DNA of 64,000 nt, taken from the NCBI GenBank assembly GCA_905178155.1, contig CAJINV010000011.1, positions 1,887,939 through 1,951,938 on the forward strand, read 5' to 3'. The stretch is from Amoebophrya sp. A120. Lineage: Eukaryota; Sar; Dinophyceae; Syndiniales; Amoebophryaceae. The notes below the pieces were generated by a model, which was given only the letters and a program-made list of their open reading frames with translations, had not been told where the DNA came from and made no database searches. Position numbers and translations under genes: made by a program. Below, one piece after another: positions 58,801-64,000 of this stretch. Every line of letters begins with the position of its first letter. The first letter of the stretch is position 1.

Positions 58801-61800
58801 CTACACCGAGCGTGACCTCCCGTTCTTCTCGCACGGACTGCACCGGGCAGGATATGAGAGCGCACAACTCCCCCTCCCCCTCATTTGTATTGCATGAACA
58901 GCAACCACACAAGCGCTGGCAAAGAATAGAAAAAGATGCGGCTTTTGCATGACAAATTCCTAGAGGAGCGCAGTAAGTCTTGGCGTTCGGCATCTGTCAT
59001 GCAAACAGTGTTAAGAGGCAAAGGTTGGATTTGGAATTCTGCATGACGAATGAGGGGGAGGGGGAGTTGTGCACTCTCATACAGGATCGTTGTAGTTCAG
59101 AAACGTATTTTTCACCCGCATGGATTTCGACGCGGCTCCCCGCACCGTATCAAATGCAAAAGTGTCTGGGTCTGGAAGATTGCGAGATTTGTCATGCTTG
59201 TCTGGCATGACCAAAAAGGTTGTGATGCGTGTCCAAGAAGAGACCCTTTTGCCTGTCATGCAAAAACGCAGTTTGTCATGCGAAACACGCAACACAAAGA
59301 AGCGCAGAGATTTCTCATGCTTGGCTGTGCATTACAGAGCATTCACTATTCCCAACGCAGCATTACAAGTTTCCACATCCAGACACATTTGCAGTTGATA
59401 CACCGGACTCGCGAGCAGCGTCGGACCAACGACAGCGGACACAGCCGACAAAGGAGCTGGTGGTGTTTTAGGAGTTAGACATTCACTCACCACCTCCCTC
59501 TGGGCCACGACAGTAGTTTTCCCCATTATTATAGTCGCACGACCGACACACAACGATCGACCCCGCAAATACACATTGTCAACATCGTGCGGAAGATCAT
59601 CACGCTAGTCCTGAAGTCTGATCGTAGTTCAATGCGTAGAAAAAAAAAGCAAAAATAAATACAGCTAATTTGTTGTCCTCCTCTTGCATTTGCGGCCACT
59701 GCGGTGGGGGAGGGAAGCAACGGCGGCGGCGGGTTGATACCGCTTGCAATCGCCGTTGTCGCAGTCTGGTAGCAGTTCGCAGCGAGGGCAGCAGCAGCGG
59801 TTGCGGGGTTGTTTACTGTGCCACTACTGGTTGCACTGATATGCATGTGCAAATTTTCTATCAACCCTGGTCTGGCGGAAATGATCTTCTCGACAGCGGC
59901 AGATATGCTTCTTGCAACAAAGATTTTCGTCTGGCATTACACAAGCCATGATACAGCATCACAGATCAGAATTTGAATTCTTTTCATCTAGGTCGATAGA
60001 AATATTTTTGCACTTGATAAGCGAACTGATCATACGAGTGCTGATGTGCGGCGGCTGCCGCTTGTACGCCCGCCGAATAGAACGCCGAAGAGGCAGCTGC
60101 GGACAGGTTTAACGAGCCTGGCATGTTGTGCGCCGCGGCCGCAACATGATTAGCAGCATGGTGGTTCGTCGTGCCAAACTGCAGGTGGTCGAGGTTACTA
60201 GCAACATGCTGATGCGCAGTAGCTCCTATTCCTCCCGTCAAATTACTTGCATTGTTGTTCAGGTCAAAAGCCGCGGCGGAGAAGTAGCTGAGCAGAAAGG
60301 GGTCAAATGCGCTCGCTGGCGGCGGGGGCAGCACTGGTACATTCGGATTAAATTGGTTCGTCCCCGCCGCAGCTGCAGCAGAGAGATGGTGGTGCGCGGG
60401 TACATGATGCGCTGGTGGGTGGTACTGGAGGCTGCTGTTGAACAGTAAATCACTCAACGTACTCGCCGAAACAGCCGCGTGGTTGGGCAGGCAATTGTTT
60501 TGGGCGGTGGTCGAGGGTGGTTGTAGTAGCATTGGATTGTTCCCGTTGTTCCAACACGGGGAACCTCCGACGTTCTGGTGGTTGAATTGGCTGCTCAAAT
60601 GGTTCAAGTTCGCGCCGAGCGGAAGATCGTGTTGAAGTTGATGGTGAGTGGGAACGACCGCAGAATTTGTTGTGCATGTGCCACCACCAGCCACTGCGTT
60701 GTAGTAATTATTCCCCCCAAGAACGGCACCTCCACCTGCCGCTCCTCCGCAGTAAAGACTGTTGCTCGCAGATGTTGCGGTGCCGAAATGTCCATTGGCT
60801 AGATTCGCGAGTTGTGGCGCCAGGTGGCCGGATGAGTTGTTAGTATTTTCCAGGCAGGTGGAATTGTAACCACCGGCGGCTAGATTGTTCAAAACCGTGG
60901 AGGCAGCATTCTGGCTGATATTCATTGCAAATATGTCTGGGTCTGGAAACTTGTAATCCTGGATTCGGAATAGTGAATGCTCTGTAATGCACAGCCAACC
61001 ATGAAAAATATCTGCGCTGCTTAGTGTTGCGTTTTCCGCATGACAAACTTCGTTGTTGCACGACAAGTACAAGGGTCACTTCTTGAACACGCATCACAAA
61101 CTCTCCAGTCATGCCAGACAAGCATGACAAGCCTTGCATTCTTCCGGACCCAGACATATTTGCAATGCATAGCTGAGCAGCTGCTGCAGTTGTTGGGCCG
61201 CGTTTGATGCATTGAGACTACAGCTGCCCGTCGGCATCAATCCCTGTGGCTGCGGTGGTTGTGGCACGTCGTGGACGATATGTTGTGAACAACTAGTTCC
61301 ACCTCCGCCGACGGCCATCGCGTTGTTTGTGCGCGAAGAAGGCAAATGATTCAGAGATGCGTGGTTCGTTGTCGCTGTCCCAGAAGTTTGGGACAGAAGT
61401 TGCTCCAAGAAATCATTGGACAGTAGCCCTGTCGCAGACGCTCCTCCGGGCTGTTGTTGTTGATGCGACTGCACTTGCAGTGTGGATGTTGCAGACGGCG
61501 GAATGTGCGACTGAGCGATTGAGCCACACAGGTTATTTGGGTTCGCAGTTAAGCCTGGTGCTCCACCTCCCGGGAGGTGGGCAGCCGCGGTTTGACTGTC
61601 CATACCCGCTGGTGCGGCGGCCGAAGATTCAGCGTTTCCTCCAGTAGCGGGACGACCCGTCGCGGCGCCCCTGTGGTCGTGCTGCAGGTTAGAATTATTC
61701 GCCGGCGGTTGTTGTGCACCTCCATTCTGCTGGTTCTGCTGGTTGCTACTGGTCTTGTCATCGCCAAGAGCAGTGGTATTGCTCTTGTCCACAGAAGTTG

Positions 61801-64000
61801 TCTTTTCACCAGTCGTTGTAGCGGAAGAGCCGCTAGCTGTTGTACCCGACTCCACAGCTCCACCCGTAGGAGCAGTAGTACCACCAGCACATCCGGGCGG
61901 CGGTAACAGTGGAGGCAGCGCCGGGGGCTGCGGCGCGACCGCCGGGGCGGCGGTCTTATTGGCGGTCGTGGACGAGGACAGTGTTCCATTTGTTCCGCCA
62001 GCAGTAGAAGTACAGCTGGGAAGCTGCTGGTGCAGCATCTGGGCAAATTGCAGGCTGTTCTGCTGCAGCTGCGTCGTGAGGCTCGTGCTATCCAATCTGC
62101 TTGGAGGCAACATCGCTAGTACGCCCTGATGTTGATTCCCGCTCTTCATGAGCGCCGCCGGGTCAGCCGGGAGGGAGAAGGTGCGCTGCAACTCCCGCGA
62201 TTTGCCCGAATTCCGGGCGGCCGGGACGAAACCAGCCACGCCATTCGCGTTCGGGGCCGACTGCGCAGAGGGCTGGTCCGGAAGCTTCGGCAGCGGGTGA
62301 GAAGTATTATTATACTGAAGATGGTGCGCCGGCAGGGGCTGGCCAGTAGTCGAAGTCGTGGTTCCCCGAGCGGTAGTTGCCATTTGATCTGAGATTCAGT
62401 GTTCATCTTTTTATCCTCGCAAGGCTGAGCAATTGCGATCGTCTACAAGATCACTAAAACAACATCTTCGGTACTATATCAATTTGATTGACCAGAACGA
62501 AAAATCCCAAAATTTACCTTGTCCGTGTTCGGCCTTCTTTGCGTCCTCGCCGGTAGAGGTTTTCATCCCCTCCACTCTCGAAGCATTTTGTCCTGGCACG
62601 TTTTGTTCGCCCTGCTGTCCATTTGGCGACGCAGAAGGCAACTTGAACGGTGGTGGGGGCGGTGGGGGGCCTGAAAATACTCGCTTTATGTTGTATTGAT
62701 GTGATAAATATGTCGTGTGTGTAGTGGCCACCTCGCAGCGGTGATGTACAACTTCGTAGGTACGTGATTCCGTAGATTTCTTTTTCAAATATGCATCGGA
62801 CTGACAAGGAGAGGCAAACAAAATTGTGTCAGTACACATTCCCTTCTTGGTCAATCGCCTCGGTGGCGGTCCAGCGGCCTCTGGAATGAACGGTGCCAGC
62901 ACAAGGTCGTTCGGAAACGGCAAGAGGGTATGAGAGTGAAAAGAAAATTAAGAACTAATTTCCTTTATTGTTATGTCACTTTCTGATCAACTACACATCA
63001 GTTCATCCAGAACGTGAAATTCCCTTCTGCGAGTAGTATCTTGCTATTATGCCAGACAAATCGAGAACCAAACCCCCTTCTAAAAAAACGATGAACAGCG
63101 GGCAGTGCGCTAGTGCTGTAGTACTGTCACTCACGAGTTGTATACATCAGTCTTGCTTTAGCTTTTTCTGGTGCATGCTGACAATGTATGAATTGATAGT
63201 GACAGGCTGAAACGTCACTTAAGCGGGATGAAAGTAGTTCTCCTCCACTTTCGTAGGCAGCTGGCAGCGGCGTAAACCCCGGGGTCGTGAGCGACGCGTC
63301 TGTAGTGACGTCGTGTGTAGTGTCTTCTGATGTTGTGAAGAAGACGGGATGAAAGAAACGCCAATGCTATATAAATAGCTTTCATCAAGGTAAATAACAA
63401 TCTGTACCCGTGTGCATCCCGGTGAGCTGGCTCTGGTTCAGCATGTGCGCTGCCGCGGAGGAGACCATCGCTATGGAAGCGTCAGGATTGAAATCGTCAA
63501 AGTTGAAATAACTTGTAATGCATAAAATCGATACCAGTTGGAAGCCCACTTTCTAAGCGGCTTTTGTCATGCTGCTTTGTCGCCGACGACTGCTTTTGTC
63601 ATGCTACTCTGGCAGCTCTATCGCAGACCCAAAACAGGCTGACAGTCGGCCGCGCTTGCCGTCCCTGCAAGAGAGGCACTTCATGCCTTGCAGTTTATGC
63701 ATGAGAAATTATTTCAACTTTGTCGATTTCGATCCTGACGCTTCCATAATCGCGGCCGTAGTCGTAGAAGTGTTCAAAGCCGAAACCGTATGAGAGTGCA
63801 CAACTCCCCCTCCCCCGCACTTCTCATGCAAGATCCCAAATGCAAGCGCCGCTTTGTGGCACCCTTTGCATGACAGACTTCGCCGGAAGAAGGCGCCCAA
63901 AGAACAGTACTACAACACTAGGTGCCTGAACTTGTCATGCGGAGCCCCCACGCGCGCTGGTGTTTGTATTGCTGTAGTGTATGCCATACAAATGAGGGCA
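58801..64000 (-). CDS. Large Gln/Asn/Ala/Pro-rich protein, multi-exon, 5' end beyond the window
   Basis: Unrecognised. Parts that join in frame, 5' to 3': 63788-63749, 63466-63408, 62880-62838, an exon ending near 62517 (PPPFKLPSASPNGQQGEQNV), about 62388-61172 (including MATTARGTT), 60913-60020, 59834 to about 59670, a segment to 59401, 59142-59082 and 58847-58801. The stop TAG is at 58801-58803. Composition is extreme: runs of Gln, Asn, Ala, His, Pro and Thr, suggesting a disordered, assembly-prone protein. It has no clear domain. Introners C (two), A, B (two) and F interrupt it. GT-AG introns occur between 63408 and 62390. Two junctions, near 62700 and near 59600, are not resolved, so the last 150 codons could belong to a neighbouring gene. 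Confidence 0.58.
58853..59081. mobile_element. Introner, family C (copy 2)
   Basis: 229 bp, last intron of the Q/N-rich gene. Termini GCGCACAACTCCCCCTCCCC and reverse complement. Target duplication CAGGA (58848-58852 and 59082-59086), perfect. Confidence 0.93.
59148..59400. mobile_element. Introner, family B (copy 7)
   Basis: 253 bp in the Q/N-rich gene. Termini AAAAGTGTCTGGGTCTGGAA type. Target duplication CACCG (59143-59147 and 59401-59405), perfect. The interior matches copy 8 when one of them is reverse-complemented. Confidence 0.94.
59840..60019. mobile_element. Introner, family F (only copy)
   Basis: 180 bp in the Q/N-rich gene. Left end TGCAAATTTTCTATCAACC; right end GGTCGATAGAAATATTTTTG (inverted, imperfect). 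Flanks ACTGA (59835-59839) and AGCGA (60020-60024) match at 3 of 5. Removal joins YDQFA to ATSSGTVNN in frame. Confidence 0.75.
60919..61171. mobile_element. Introner, family B, inverted orientation (copy 8)
   Basis: 253 bp in the Q/N-rich gene. Target duplication GCTGA (60914-60918 and 61172-61176), perfect. Its reverse complement aligns along its whole length with copy 7. Removal joins QQLLS to QNAASTVLNN. Confidence 0.94.
63472..63748. mobile_element. Introner, family A (copy 2)
   Basis: 277 bp. Inverted termini TATGGAAGCGTCAGGATTG and reverse complement, about 40 bp with few mismatches. Target duplication ATCGC (63467-63471 and 63749-63753), perfect. Removal joins TSTTTAA to MVSSAAAHMLNQ. 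Confidence 0.93.
63789..64000. mobile_element. Introner, family C, cut by the window end (copy 3)
   Basis: Left terminus TATGAGAGTGCACAACTCCC; the right terminus begins (ACAAATGAGGG) as the window stops. Only 40 bp of exon separate it from the family A copy. Confidence 0.88.

Noticed and set aside
58853-64000. Families C and G as simple-sequence G/C runs rather than elements
   Set aside because: The runs are only the terminal parts; the interiors, TAT/ATA ends and target duplications match the other introners.
1-64000. tRNA, rRNA or spliced-leader genes
   Set aside because: I saw no cloverleaf-like or conserved rRNA segments and no spliced-leader sequence; a covariance-model search would be decisive.

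Overview
The window looks like nuclear DNA of a dinoflagellate, most plausibly a gene-dense parasitic one of the Amoebophrya type. Every gene I can support lies on the minus strand, which is the unidirectional arrangement typical of dinoflagellates. Genes are split by spliceosomal introns, there is an ARL6/BBS3 gene (a cilium gene), and many introns are repeated inverted-repeat elements ('introners') like those reported, as I recall the literature, from Amoebophrya. The taxon is inference; the architecture is read from the sequence.

Layout, left to right. 0-2.3 kb: minisatellite and GC-rich DNA without exons. 2.4-4.3 kb: mitochondrial GTP/GDP carrier (Ggc1-like). 4.9-6.5 kb: ARL6. 7.1-8.4 kb: secreted coiled-coil protein. 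8.6-10 kb: GC-rich island. 10.7-13.3 kb: two unknown genes. 13.8-16.5 kb: GC-rich islands. 16.6-23.4 kb: a very large HIRA histone-chaperone gene. 24.6-27.3 kb: unknown membrane protein. 28-29.75 kb: GC-rich island. 31.5-36.9 kb: unknown low-complexity protein. 38.8-40.1 kb: unknown 264-residue protein. 42.3-44.1 kb: small unknown gene. 45-47.4 kb: inverted-repeat element, duplicated gene fragment and 75-bp minisatellite. 47.7-51.5 kb: SPFH/band-7 membrane protein. 52.2-55 kb: C2H2 zinc-finger protein with membrane segments. 56.2-56.9 kb: secreted proline-rich protein. 58.8-64 kb: large Q/N/A/P-rich protein running off the window.

The central discovery is a mobile intron system. I find 24 elements of eight terminal-repeat families (my labels A-H). 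They are 153-538 bp long, plus one of 1,435 bp and one cut by the window end. All lie inside genes and begin and end with TAT...ATA or a one-base variant. Nineteen of 23 complete copies are flanked by perfect 4-6 bp direct repeats (target-site duplications, TSDs). In every complete copy, removing the element plus one TSD copy rejoins the reading frame, and no junction allowed by the TSD gives GT-AG. Ordinary GT-AG introns coexist in the same genes. A partial duplicate of the SPFH gene within the window carries the matching empty site and reads like the predicted spliced exon. Two copies of one subfamily sit in opposite orientations in the same gene, so removal appears independent of orientation.
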